A DNA stretch of 64,000 bases from the NCBI RefSeq assembly GCF_013294065.1, contig NZ_JABSNM010000017.1, positions 39,475-103,474 of the forward strand. The letters are read 5' to 3'. Position numbers and translations under genes: made by a program. The notes under the pieces are model-generated. The model was not told the DNA's origin. It saw only the letters and a program-made list of their open reading frames with translations, and did not search any database. This stretch comes from Sphaerotilus uruguayifluvii. GTDB lineage: Bacteria > Pseudomonadota > Gammaproteobacteria > Burkholderiales > Burkholderiaceae_C. Each line of letters begins with the position of its first letter. Within the stretch, counting starts at the first letter, position 1. Shown here one piece after another: positions 17,232 to 25,716 of this stretch.

Positions 17232-17972
17232 TCAGGGCAGCGCCGGCTCGCGCAGCATGCCACCCACCTCGAGCACCTGCACCTCGTGCTCCTCGGCGGC
17301 ATGGCCGCGCGGCAGCGGCCGGCGCGGAATGCGCAGCGGCACCGCGTACGGGGTGCGTTCGGACTGGCGATCGCGCTGCGCCGTCTCGCGCGCCAGCGCG
17401 CGCGGGGTGGTCGCCATGACGAAGTCGCGCGCCAGCACCGCACGGGCGCGCTCGCTGTAGGCCACGCGCTCGGCCAGGCCATTGAAGCCGCCGTTGATGC
17501 GCCGCGTGATCTCGCGGTCGTCGAGCAGCTCGGCCAGCGCGTTCAGGCCCTGGCTGCTCCAGTACAGCCCCGCCACCGACAGGCCGACCTCGGGCGTGGC
17601 CACCCGGTCCGGCTGCGCGACCAGATCGAGCTGCAGCAGCCTGCCATAGCGCTGGTAGTTGGCGCGGCCGGTGATCTGGATCGGTCCGCGGCCGCGGAAC
17701 AGGTGGCCGTCGCCGGCGCGCACATTGCCGAGCCGGATCGACAGCTCGGTCACCGGCTCGTAGCGCTTCTGCTGCGCCGTCGGCCCCCAGAGCTCCTCCA
17801 TGTAGCGGAACTCGCACGACTCATGGGCCAGCTGCCCGAGGAAGGCGGCCGCCCGGCGCGGCGTGTGGATGCCGTAGATCTGCAGCGTGCGGTTGATCGA
17901 CGGAAGAAAGCGGCTGCGTCGATCGGCCGGCATCAGCGGCATGATCGCCTTCAGGTGAGCGTCGGTCAGCAT
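17232..17972 (-). CDS. Glycoside hydrolase family 19 chitinase/endolysin-like
   Basis: About 246 residues with the GH19 lysozyme-like fold. FLGQLAHESCEFRYMEE holds the likely catalytic Glu, and LFRGRGPIQITGRANYQRYG is the family hallmark. No signal peptide is visible, as for phage-type endolysins that leave the cell by other means. The C-terminal 60 residues are Arg/Pro-rich and not part of the fold. The start at MLTDAHLKAIMP is favoured; a GTG two codons earlier is possible. No other phage gene lies nearby. The substrate could be chitin or peptidoglycan. Confidence 0.85.
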   Translation of the reverse strand: MLTDAHLKAIMPLMPADRRSRFLPSINRTLQIYGIHTPRRAAAFLGQLAHESCEFRYMEELWGPTAQQKRYEPVTELSIRLGNVRAGDGHLFRGRGPIQITGRANYQRYGRLLQLDLVAQPDRVATPEVGLSVAGLYWSSQGLNALAELLDDREITRRINGGFNGLAERVAYSERARAVLARDFVMATTPRALARETAQRDRQSERTPYAVPLRIPRRPLPRGHAAEEHEVQVLEVGGMLREPALP

Positions 17973-18174
17973 GGTGACCCTCCTCCTCTTGTTGCCTGGA
18001 AATTGTCGTGATCGTGTAACGACAGCGACTTTCCTTCCAGCCCGGCGAGGCGGCAAGCGTCAATTCTCACGCCATCCGCCCCCCTTTTGTACGAGGGGGT
18101 AACTTCCTGAAGAAATGTTTCCGCGAGCTTGAGCGACGGGGTCTGCAGGCTCGAGGCGCGAGCCTCGGGCCGAC

Positions 18175-18954
18175 TCAGGCCGGCAGGCCGAACAGGCGCG
18201 AGGCGTTGTCCCAGGTCGTGCGCGCGACCGTCTCCAGATCCAGCCCCTTGGTCTCGGCGAGCTGCCGGGCCACGAAGGGCACCAGCGCCGGGGTGTTGAG
18301 CTTGCCGCGGTGCGGCGCCGGCGCCAGGTAGGGGCTGTCGGTCTCGATCAGGCAGCGCTCCAGCGGCACCAGCGCGGCGATATCGCGCAGGTAGGCCGCG
18401 TTCTTGAAGGTCAGGATGCCCGAGAAGGAGATCGAGAAGTTCAGGTCCAGCGCCGCGCGGGCGACCTCGGCCGTCTCGGTGAAGCAGTGGAAGACGCCGC
18501 CGACCTCGGCCGCGTTCTCCTCGCGCAGGATGCGCAGCGTGTCCTCGGAAGCGCTGCGGGTGTGGATCACCAGCGGGCGGCCGAGCTCGCGCGCGGCGCG
18601 CACATGGGTGCGCAGACGCTCGCGCTGCCATTCCATGTCGGCCAGCGTGCGCTCGCCCAGGCGGTAGTAGTCCAGGCCGCATTCGCCCACCGCCACCACC
18701 CGGTCGCGCCGGCCCAGCCGCACCAGCTCGGCCACGTCGGGCTCGTGCACGTCCTCGTTGTCCGGATGGACGCCGACGGTGCACCAGAGGAAATCATGCG
18801 TCCGGGCCAGCGCATGCACCGTCTCGAACTCCTCGATGGTGGTGCAGATGACGATGGCGCGCTCCACCTGCGCCGCGCGCATCGCCGCGCGGATGTCGTC
18901 CCAGCGCTCGCGCAGCTCGGGGAAGGTCAGGTGGCAGTGGGTGTCGATGAACAT
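18175..18954 (-). CDS. TatD-family metal-dependent DNase
   Basis: A 259-residue TIM-barrel metal hydrolase. It begins MFIDTHCHLTF with the HxH metal site; GECGLDYY, PLVIHTRSA, VFHCFTE and IETDSPYLAP give the remaining ligands. Family members have 3'-exonuclease activity and act in DNA or tRNA quality control. It ends the mltG-tmk-holB-pilZ-tatD operon, as in many proteobacteria. Confidence 0.94.
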   Translation of the reverse strand: MFIDTHCHLTFPELRERWDDIRAAMRAAQVERAIVICTTIEEFETVHALARTHDFLWCTVGVHPDNEDVHEPDVAELVRLGRRDRVVAVGECGLDYYRLGERTLADMEWQRERLRTHVRAARELGRPLVIHTRSASEDTLRILREENAAEVGGVFHCFTETAEVARAALDLNFSISFSGILTFKNAAYLRDIAALVPLERCLIETDSPYLAPAPHRGKLNTPALVPFVARQLAETKGLDLETVARTTWDNASRLFGLPA

Positions 18955-18985
18955 GGAACAGGGTCAGGGACGGGTCAGGGACGGG

Positions 18986-19435
18986 TCAGATGGTCTGCGT
19001 CGGCTTGGCCGAGTGGATCGCGGTGCCGAGGATCTCCTCGATGCGCACGCGCAGCACCCGGGTCTTCTCGTCGACGGGAAAGCGCACGCCCACGCCCTGG
19101 GTGCGTCCGCCCGAGGCATTCGGCGGCGTGATCCAGGCCACCTTGCCGGCCACCGGATAGCGCTGCGGATCCTCCGGCAGCGTCAGCAGCAGGTAGATGT
19201 CGTCGCCCAGGCGGTATTCGCGCGGGGTCGGCACGAACAGGCCGCCTTCGGAGAACAGCGGGATGTAGGCCGCGTAGAGCGCCCCCTTCTCCTTGAACAC
19301 CAGCTGGATGACGCTGGGGCGCGGCATAGCCGGAGCCGGAGCCGGAGCCGGAGCCGGGGCTGGCGAGCCGGCGGGCACGCCGGCGCTGGCCGGAAGCGGC
19401 ATCGCGCCGGATCGGGGGTTGAATTCGCTGCTCAT
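18986..19435 (-). CDS. PilZ-domain protein (type IV pilus)
   Basis: A 149-residue protein. After an Ala-Pro-rich N-terminal segment (about 10-36) comes a PilZ domain (about 38-140) containing LFSEGGLFVPT, YRLGDDIYLLLTLPE and GVGVRFP. The RxxxR c-di-GMP motif is not evident, as in the non-binding PilZ proteins encoded after holB that work in type IV pilus assembly. The linker is encoded by a hexanucleotide tandem repeat. Confidence 0.9.
   Translation of the reverse strand: MSSEFNPRSGAMPLPASAGVPAGSPAPAPAPAPAPAMPRPSVIQLVFKEKGALYAAYIPLFSEGGLFVPTPREYRLGDDIYLLLTLPEDPQRYPVAGKVAWITPPNASGGRTQGVGVRFPVDEKTRVLRVRIEEILGTAIHSAKPTQTI
19329..19358. repeat. GCCGGA hexanucleotide tandem repeat in the pilZ gene
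   Basis: Four perfect GCCGGA units plus one variant (GCCGGG). They encode alternating Ala-Pro residues of the PilZ protein's N-terminal linker. Six-base units keep the frame, so length variation would alter linker length only. Confidence 0.85.
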
Positions 19436-19514
19436 GTCGGACTTCGTGGCGTGCGGGCGGTTCAGAGAAATCAGTGGGAAACCGGGAGAGTACTGCAATC
19501 GATCAGGCGCGCGC

Positions 19515-20540
19515 TCAGGCGGGCTGCGGCCGTGCCGCCAGCGCCGCGCGGGTGCGCTGCACCAGCGCCTCGACCGCCAGCGGCGCGCTCCACGGGTGAT
19601 CGGCATGACGGGCACGCGCCCTGAGCCAGGCGGCCGTTTCGGTCAGCGCGGCGATCAGTCGATCGACCGGCAGCGCGCCGCGCGGCGCCTCCAGCAGCGG
19701 GAAGGACTGCGGCGCCAGGCCCAGCGCCTGGCGCAGGCGGTCCTCGCACAGGCGCTGCAGCGCCTCGACCAGCACCGGCAGCGGCCAGCCGGCCAGCGCG
19801 GCACTGTCGCCCTGCATCACCTGCGCCGGAAAGCGCCGCCAGGCCTCGGCATCGCGGCCCTCGCGGGCCTGCTCGAGCGCGCGCAGCGGCTCGCCGCCGC
19901 AGGCATCGAGCACGATCGCCGCGTCCTGCAGCCCTTGCGCCTGCAGCCAGGCCAGCGCCGGCTCGCGCGGCGGGCGCGGCAGCGCGAGCATCTGGCAGCG
20001 GCTGCGGATGGTCGGCAGCAGCGCCTGCGGCGCGCCGCAGCCCAGCACGAAGCGCATCGGCCCGGGCGGCTCCTCCAGCGTCTTGAGCAGCGCGTTGGCG
20101 GCCACCGCGTTCATCTCCTCGGCCGGGTGGATCAGCAGCACCTTCAGCGGCGCGCGCGAGGGCGTCAGGCCGACGAACTCGAGCGCGGCGCGCACCGCGT
20201 CGACCTTGATCTCGCGGCTGGGCTTGCGGGTCTTCGAGCTGCCCTCGCCCGACTCGTCGGCCGGCAGGCCGGCGGCCTCGCGCAGCGACTCGGGCACCAG
20301 CAGGCGCAGGTCCGGGTGCGAGCGCTCAAGCACCAGATGGCAGCCGCCGCAGCGCCCGCAGGCCAGACCGTGCTCGCGCTCGTGCCGGGGCGTCTCGCAC
20401 AGCCAGGCCTGCGCCAGCGCGATCGAGAAGTCCAGCGGGCCGCGGTCCTGCGCGCCGTGCACCAGCAGCGCATGCGCATGCCGGGTCGCCAGCGCCTGCT
20501 GCAGCGGCGCGCGCAGCCAGGGGTGCAGGCCGGCGCTCAC
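19515..20540 (-). CDS. holB: DNA polymerase III delta' subunit
   Basis: Clamp-loader subunit of about 341 residues. The GTG that overlaps the tmk stop (GTGA) is chosen as start; the adjacent GTG is equally possible. Zinc ligands occur in [12 protein letters not shown], followed by HPDLRLL. The AAA+ core shows [26 protein letters not shown] and PTIRSRCQ. The canonical Walker A is absent, as usual for delta'. Confidence 0.95.
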   Translation of the reverse strand: MSAGLHPWLRAPLQQALATRHAHALLVHGAQDRGPLDFSIALAQAWLCETPRHEREHGLACGRCGGCHLVLERSHPDLRLLVPESLREAAGLPADESGEGSSKTRKPSREIKVDAVRAALEFVGLTPSRAPLKVLLIHPAEEMNAVAANALLKTLEEPPGPMRFVLGCGAPQALLPTIRSRCQMLALPRPPREPALAWLQAQGLQDAAIVLDACGGEPLRALEQAREGRDAEAWRRFPAQVMQGDSAALAGWPLPVLVEALQRLCEDRLRQALGLAPQSFPLLEAPRGALPVDRLIAALTETAAWLRARARHADHPWSAPLAVEALVQRTRAALAARPQPA

Positions 20541-21178
20541 CACCCGCGCGCCTCCAGCGCGGCGTCGATCTGCGCGGCCACGGCCTCGGGGCCGACTTCG
20601 GCATCGATGCGGGCGACGCGCTGCGGCGTGGCGTCGAAGCGCTGCGCGTAGCCGGCGCGCACCGCGGTGAAGAAGGCGATGTCCTCGCTCTCGAAGCGGT
20701 CGGGGGCGCGCGCCGCGGCACGCCGGCGCGCGGCGATCTCGGGCGCGAGGTCGAACCAGAAGGTCAGATCGGGCTGACGGCCCTGCTGCACCCAGCCCTC
20801 GAGCTGCGCCAGCACCGCCCGGTCGAAGCCGCGCCCGCCGCCCTGGTAGGCGAAGGTCGCGTCGGTGAAGCGGTCGCACAGCACCACCGCGCCGCGCGCC
20901 AGCGCCGGCTCCACCACCTCGCGCAGGTGGTCGCGCCGCGCGGCGAAGACCAGCAGCGTCTCGGTCAGCGTGTCCATCGGCTGGTGCAGCACCAGCTCGC
21001 GCAGCCGCTCGGCCAGCGGCGTGCCGCCAGGCTCGCGGGTGCGCACCACCTCCAGGCCTGCGTCACGCCAGCGCGCGGCGATGCGCTCGACCTGGGTCGA
21101 CTTGCCGGCACCGTCGATGCCCTCGATGGTGACGAAGCGGCCGCGCGGGCCGGAGGCGGGAGAGGACACGAAGGACAT
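20537..21178 (-). CDS. tmk: Thymidylate kinase
   Basis: Phosphorylates dTMP to dTDP. It has 213 residues from [10 protein letters not shown]; an upstream ATG at 21226 would add 16 unlikely residues. The P-loop is [10 protein letters not shown], followed by the [11 protein letters not shown] region and [17 protein letters not shown] with the DR motif. The lid RFESED is present. It sits between mltG and holB in the usual operon. Confidence 0.97.
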   Translation of the reverse strand: MSFVSSPASGPRGRFVTIEGIDGAGKSTQVERIAARWRDAGLEVVRTREPGGTPLAERLRELVLHQPMDTLTETLLVFAARRDHLREVVEPALARGAVVLCDRFTDATFAYQGGGRGFDRAVLAQLEGWVQQGRQPDLTFWFDLAPEIAARRRAAARAPDRFESEDIAFFTAVRAGYAQRFDATPQRVARIDAEVGPEAVAAQIDAALEARGW

Positions 21179-21241
21179 GCGAGGAGCGGAAAGGAGCGGG
21201 AAACGAACGCGAGACGGCGAGAGCACGGCGGCGAGGCCGGG

Positions 21242-22255
21242 TCAGCGCGAGGCGCCGCCGCGCTGGTAGCGGTCGACTGCCCGATTATGGTCGGCCAGCG
21301 TCTCGCTGAACTGGCTGCTGCCGTCGCCGCGCGCGACGAAGTACAGCGCCTTCGTGCCGGCGGGCCGGACCGCCGCCTCCAGCGACTGCTGGCCCGGCAT
21401 CGCGATCGGCGTCGGCGGCAGGCCCTTGCGGGTGTAGGTGTTGTAGGGCGTGTCGGCCTGCAGGTCGCGCTTTCTCAGGTTGCCGTCGAAGGACGGGCCC
21501 AGGCCGTAGATCACCGTCGGGTCGGTCTGCAGCGGCATGCCCAGGCGCAGCCGGTTGACGAAGACCGCGGCGACCTGCGTGCGGTCCTCGCTGCGGCCGG
21601 TCTCCTTCTCGACGATGGAGGCCAGCGTCAGCAGCTCGGCCGGATCGCGCAGCGGCAGGTCCTGCGGCCGCTGCGACCAGGCCGCCTGCAGCCGGCGCTC
21701 CATCGCCTGCCAGGCGCGGCGCAGCACCGCCAGGTCGCTGCTGCCGCGGGCGTAGGCGTAGGTGTCGGGAAAGAAGCGCCCCTCCGGCGCGGTGCCCGCG
21801 GGCGCGCCGATCGCCGCCATCAGCTGGGCGTCGCTCATCGCGGCGCTGTCGGCCTTGAGCGCGGGCGAGCGCGCCAGCTCGGCGCGGAACTGGCGGAAGG
21901 TCCAGCCCTCGATCAGGCGCACCCGCGCCAGCGTCTGGTCGCCGTCGACGAGCTTGCGCAGCAGCTCGCGCGGGCTGGTGCCGCGCTCGATCTCGTAGCT
22001 GCCGGCCCGGATCAGCCGCGACTGGCCCGACCAGCGGAACCACTGGTAGAGCAGCCAGGGCGAGACCTGGAGGCCGGCGTCGACCGCGTCGGCGGCGATC
22101 TGCCGCGGCGAGCGGCCCGGCTCGATCTCGAGCTCGACGCCGGACTGCGCCTGCGGCATCGGCGAGATCAGCCAGCTCCAGACGGCGGCCGTGGCCACGA
22201 CGGCGGCGATCGCCAGCGCGGCGAGGCCGATCACCCACGAACGACGCACCTTCAT
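21242..22255 (-). CDS. mltG: Endolytic murein transglycosylase MltG
   Basis: Inner-membrane enzyme of 337 residues that cleaves nascent glycan strands and sets their length. One N-terminal membrane helix (about 8-30) is followed by the YceG domain with IEGWTFRQFR, FFPDTYAYARG, the catalytic Glu in LASIVEKETG, and LPPTPIAMPGQQSLEAA. It is the first gene of the tmk-holB-pilZ-tatD operon and is divergent from ygfZ, with 88 bases between starts. Confidence 0.96.
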   Translation of the reverse strand: MKVRRSWVIGLAALAIAAVVATAAVWSWLISPMPQAQSGVELEIEPGRSPRQIAADAVDAGLQVSPWLLYQWFRWSGQSRLIRAGSYEIERGTSPRELLRKLVDGDQTLARVRLIEGWTFRQFRAELARSPALKADSAAMSDAQLMAAIGAPAGTAPEGRFFPDTYAYARGSSDLAVLRRAWQAMERRLQAAWSQRPQDLPLRDPAELLTLASIVEKETGRSEDRTQVAAVFVNRLRLGMPLQTDPTVIYGLGPSFDGNLRKRDLQADTPYNTYTRKGLPPTPIAMPGQQSLEAAVRPAGTKALYFVARGDGSSQFSETLADHNRAVDRYQRGGASR

Positions 22256-22343
22256 GGGCGGAGACGGGCACAAGGCCGAGCACGGCCGTGCGGGACGGAC
22301 AGGACGGAAGCACGATGCATGGTCGCTCATCATAATGAGGCCC

Positions 22344-23327
22344 ATGGACACCCCGACCCCGCACTCACCCCTCCCGTCCGGCGGCGCCTGCCGTCTCGTC
22401 GACCGCGGCGTCATCCGCGCCAGCGGCGCCGATGCGGCCAGCTTCCTGCACGGACAGCTCAGCAACGACGTCAGCCGGCTCGATGCCGCGCACGCCCGGC
22501 TGGCCGCCTACTGCACGCCGCAGGGGCGCATGCTGGCGAGCTTCGTCTACGCGCGCGCCGGCGCCGGCGAGCTGTGGCTGAGCACCAGCGCCGACGTGCT
22601 CGCGCCGACGCTCAAGCGGCTGTCGATGTTCGTGATGCGCGCCCAGGCGAAGCTCTCGGACGCCAGCGCCGAGCTGGCGGTGATCGGCCTGGCGGGCGAG
22701 GCGGCCGCGGCCTGGCTGGGCGAGGCGGCTCCGGCCGCGCCCTGGGACAAGGCCGATCGCGACGGCGCGATCGTGATCCGGCTGCTGCCGGCGCGACAGG
22801 ACGGCACGGACGTTCCGGCCTGGCTCTGGATCGGCCCGGTCGCGCAGGCCGAGGCGCTGCAGGCGGCGCTGCCGGCGCTCGACGCGGCGCAGTGGCAGCG
22901 CATCGAGCTGGCCACCGGCGTGGCGCAGATCGTCGCGGCGACCTCCGGCCAGCTGGTGCCGCAGATGCTGAACTACGAGCTCGTCGGTGGCGTCGACTTC
23001 CGCAAGGGCTGCTATCCCGGCCAGGAGATCGTCGCGCGCAGCCAGTACCTGGGCAAGCTCAAGCGCCGCGGCTTCCTGCTCGCCGGAGCGGCGGCGATGC
23101 GCCCGGGGCAGGAGGTGTACTGGAGCGGCGACGCCGGCCAGCCCGCCGGCCTGATCGCCGCGGCCGCGCCGGAGTTCGGCGGCGGCCATGTGGCGCTGGC
23201 CGAGCTGAAGATCGCCGTCACCCAGTCGGGCACGCTGCACCTGGGCGCCGCCGACGGCCCGGTGCTGGCGCTGCAGCCCCTGCCCTACGCGCTGCCGCAC
23301 GAGGCCGAGCCCGCCGCGGCGGGCTGA
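22344..23327 (+). CDS. ygfZ: tRNA-modifying / Fe-S repair protein YgfZ
   Basis: Folate-dependent protein of 327 residues of the GcvT-like family, needed for repair or synthesis of certain iron-sulfur enzymes. The signature KGCYPGQE is present in DFRKGCYPGQEIVARSQY. The start MDTPTPH is used; another ATG three codons upstream (22335) is possible. It is followed after 10 bases by a DUF4936 gene, a common betaproteobacterial order. Confidence 0.95.
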   Translation: MDTPTPHSPLPSGGACRLVDRGVIRASGADAASFLHGQLSNDVSRLDAAHARLAAYCTPQGRMLASFVYARAGAGELWLSTSADVLAPTLKRLSMFVMRAQAKLSDASAELAVIGLAGEAAAAWLGEAAPAAPWDKADRDGAIVIRLLPARQDGTDVPAWLWIGPVAQAEALQAALPALDAAQWQRIELATGVAQIVAATSGQLVPQMLNYELVGGVDFRKGCYPGQEIVARSQYLGKLKRRGFLLAGAAAMRPGQEVYWSGDAGQPAGLIAAAAPEFGGGHVALAELKIAVTQSGTLHLGAADGPVLALQPLPYALPHEAEPAAAG

Positions 23328-23337
23328 TCCGCCGGTC

Positions 23338-23679
23338 GTGGAGCTCTACATCTACTACCGCATCGGCGAAGGCGACGCGGCCGCCTTCGCCGCCGAACTG
23401 GACGAACTGGTACCCGTGCTGGCCGCGCGTTTCCCCGGGCTGCACAGTCGGTGGCTGCAAAGGCCACAATCCCGTGACGGAATGCTCACCATCATGGAGA
23501 TCCACCGCCATCCTGACGGCCTCGGCGAGGCCCTGGTGACGGATATTCTCACGGTGCTGTCACCGTGGCCGTCCGTTCGGGCCGGTCCGCGGCACGTCGA
23601 GGTCTTCACCGCCCTCACCGCCGACAACGATACGACCGTCCCGCCCTGTCACGATGTGCATCGCCCTCCTCGCGATTGA
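23338..23679 (+). CDS. DUF4936 family protein
   Basis: A 113-residue protein with a GTG start, beginning VELYIYYRIGEGD. It matches the DUF4936 family of small proteins encoded after ygfZ in betaproteobacteria. The compact alpha/beta region covers about residues 1-95 (LTIMEIHRHPDG, RHVEVFTAL). Its 3' end overlaps the NRDE gene by 26 bases. The function is not known. Confidence 0.8.
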   Translation: MELYIYYRIGEGDAAAFAAELDELVPVLAARFPGLHSRWLQRPQSRDGMLTIMEIHRHPDGLGEALVTDILTVLSPWPSVRAGPRHVEVFTALTADNDTTVPPCHDVHRPPRD

Positions 23680-24691
23680 CCACAGCCGCCGCTTCCCGCT
23701 GGTTCTCGTCTCGAACCGGGACGAATTCTTCGACCGCCCGGCCTCGCGCATGGGCTGGTGGACGCCGCCGGGCTGCGGCACCGAGATCCTCTCCGGCCGC
23801 GACCAGTCCTCCGGCGGCACCTGGCTGGGCCTGAGCTCGACCGGCCGGCTGGCGCTGCTGACGAACGTGCGCGATCCGCGCCGGCACGATGCGCAGGCGC
23901 CCTCGCGCGGCACGATCGTGCCGGAGTGGCTGACGACCGAGAGCCCGCCCGACCGCTTCTGGGTGCGCAGCGCGCTGCGCGGCCACAACGGCTTCAACCT
24001 GCTCGCCGCCGACTTCGCGCGCGGCGACTGCTGGTGGATGAGCAACCAGGCGCGCTCGCCGGTGCGGCTCGAGCGCGGCCTGTTCGCCGTGTCCAACGGC
24101 GGGCTCGACGAGCCCTGGCCGAAGGTGGTGCGCCTGCGCACCCAGGTCGAGCAGGCGATGGGCGAGGCCGCGGCCTCGGTGGATCCGGCGCCCGCCTCCG
24201 ACCGGCTGGCCCAGCAGCTGCTCGGTCTGCTGGCCGACCGGCAGATCGCGCCCGACGAGCAGCTGCCCTCGACCGGCGTGCCGCTCGAGCTCGAGCGCGA
24301 GCTCTCGGCCACCTTCATCCGCACCGGCGACGGCCGCTACGGCACCCGCTGCTCGACGGTGCTGATCACCGAGCGGGTCGGCCGCCACCTGGTCACGCAG
24401 GTCTACGAGCGCAGCCATCCGGCCGGGCCGGGCCTGGCGCTGATGCGCCGCGCGACGCTGAAGGACTGGCCGCCGCGCTACCAGACCGAGCCGGTGCTGG
24501 TCGAGGCGCGCCAGCGCGCGCACCGCGGCAGCCTCGACTCGCCGGTGCACGACGACGCGCTCGACGAGCGCGACAGCCGCGGCGAGGACGCCGCCGCTGA
24601 CCGGAGCGCTTCGCGGGTGGTCGTGCCGCGGGTGCGCAGCCTGATCAAGCCGGCCCGCCCGAAGGCGCCACCGGGGACCCCACGGGCCTGA
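23654..24691 (+). CDS. NRDE / TANGO2 family protein
   Basis: A 345-residue protein beginning MCIALLAIDHSRRFPLVLVSNRDEFFDRPA. The Cys2 and the NRDE motif define the family, whose fold resembles Ntn hydrolases. TWLGLSSTGRLALLTNVRDP, LSNGG-like VSNGGLDEPWPKV and YGTRCSTVLI are conserved. It is probably cytoplasmic and has been linked to haem or lipid metabolism in other organisms. Its end overlaps the convergent fusion gene by 47 bases. Confidence 0.88.
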   Translation: MCIALLAIDHSRRFPLVLVSNRDEFFDRPASRMGWWTPPGCGTEILSGRDQSSGGTWLGLSSTGRLALLTNVRDPRRHDAQAPSRGTIVPEWLTTESPPDRFWVRSALRGHNGFNLLAADFARGDCWWMSNQARSPVRLERGLFAVSNGGLDEPWPKVVRLRTQVEQAMGEAAASVDPAPASDRLAQQLLGLLADRQIAPDEQLPSTGVPLELERELSATFIRTGDGRYGTRCSTVLITERVGRHLVTQVYERSHPAGPGLALMRRATLKDWPPRYQTEPVLVEARQRAHRGSLDSPVHDDALDERDSRGEDAAADRSASRVVVPRVRSLIKPARPKAPPGTPRA

Positions 24692-25559
24692 GCGCCGGGT
24701 CGAGCCGGCGCACCATCGTCACATGGACGATGCCGGCCTCCTCGTGGTGCGGACCGCTCTCGACGAAGCCGAAGCGCTGGTAGAAGCGTGCGGCCGACAG
24801 CTGCGCATGCACCACGACGCTGTGGTCGCCCTGGCGCTCGGCGACATCGAGCAGCGCAGCGAGCACCCGGCTGCCGACCGAGCTGCCGCGCATCGACGCG
24901 ATGACCGCCATGCGCCCCATGCGCGAGACGCCGGCGGACTGGCGGATCAGGCGCCCGGTCGCCAGCGGCATGCCCAGCCGGTTGAGCACCAGCGCATGCA
25001 CCGCCTCCTGGTCGGCGTCATCGATCTCGATGTCCTTGGGGATGCCCTGCTCGCGCACGAACACCTCCTGGCGCACCTCCTGGGCCGACAGGCCGAGCTG
25101 CGGCCAGTGGCCGACCTGCACGTCGAGCATGTCCGCTCCGGCCTCGTAGTCGAGCACCACGTCGCGCAGCGCCGTCGGGATCGGCCTGCTCTTCTGCGTC
25201 GCCGGATCGGCGAAGACATAGACCAGCTCGCCGCTGACCAGCAGCACCTCGGAGCGGTAGGCGGCGCAATGGATGCGCAGCGAGGTGTTGCCGACATGCT
25301 CGCAGCGCACATGGATGTCGAGCAGGTCGTCGTAATGCGCGCTGGCGTGGTAGTCGAGCGTGGTCTTGCGGATGTAGAGCTCCCCGCCCAGATGATCCAT
25401 CGTCGCCTGATAGGGCAGACCGAGCGCACGCCAGTAATCCCCGACCGCCGTGTCGAAATACATCAGGTAATGCCCGTTGAACACGATGCGCTGTGCATCG
25501 ACCTCGGCCCAGCGCACGCGCAGGCGGTGGGAAAAGCGGTAGTGGCGTCGCAGCGTCAT
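24645..25559 (-). CDS. Fused acyl-CoA thioesterase (hotdog) and GNAT acetyltransferase
   Basis: A 304-residue two-domain protein. The N-terminal hotdog domain (about 1-135) has the YbgC-type motif VRWAEVDAQRIVFNGHYLMYFD, whose Asp is catalytic in this family. The C-terminal GNAT domain (about 148-290) has VFVREQGIPKDIEIDDAD, RMGRMAVIASMRGSSVGSRVLAALL with the acetyl-CoA loop, and ARFYQRFGF. Similar fusions occur in betaproteobacteria. The acyl substrate and the acceptor are unknown. It converges on and overlaps the NRDE gene. Confidence 0.88.
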   Translation of the reverse strand: MTLRRHYRFSHRLRVRWAEVDAQRIVFNGHYLMYFDTAVGDYWRALGLPYQATMDHLGGELYIRKTTLDYHASAHYDDLLDIHVRCEHVGNTSLRIHCAAYRSEVLLVSGELVYVFADPATQKSRPIPTALRDVVLDYEAGADMLDVQVGHWPQLGLSAQEVRQEVFVREQGIPKDIEIDDADQEAVHALVLNRLGMPLATGRLIRQSAGVSRMGRMAVIASMRGSSVGSRVLAALLDVAERQGDHSVVVHAQLSAARFYQRFGFVESGPHHEEAGIVHVTMVRRLDPALRPVGSPVAPSGGPA

Positions 25560-25716
25560 CGGGACCCTTTCATGGCATGTTCGTCCGCACTATTTGTATC
25601 AGATTTGTTCGCGCTTAAGCCGCGCCTCATCACGAACGGCTAGGAGAATCGATCCGGGAAAACCTTAATTTTTGATCCCCAGACTGAAGGAAAACCGAAC
25701 GTCACGGAGGATCAAA

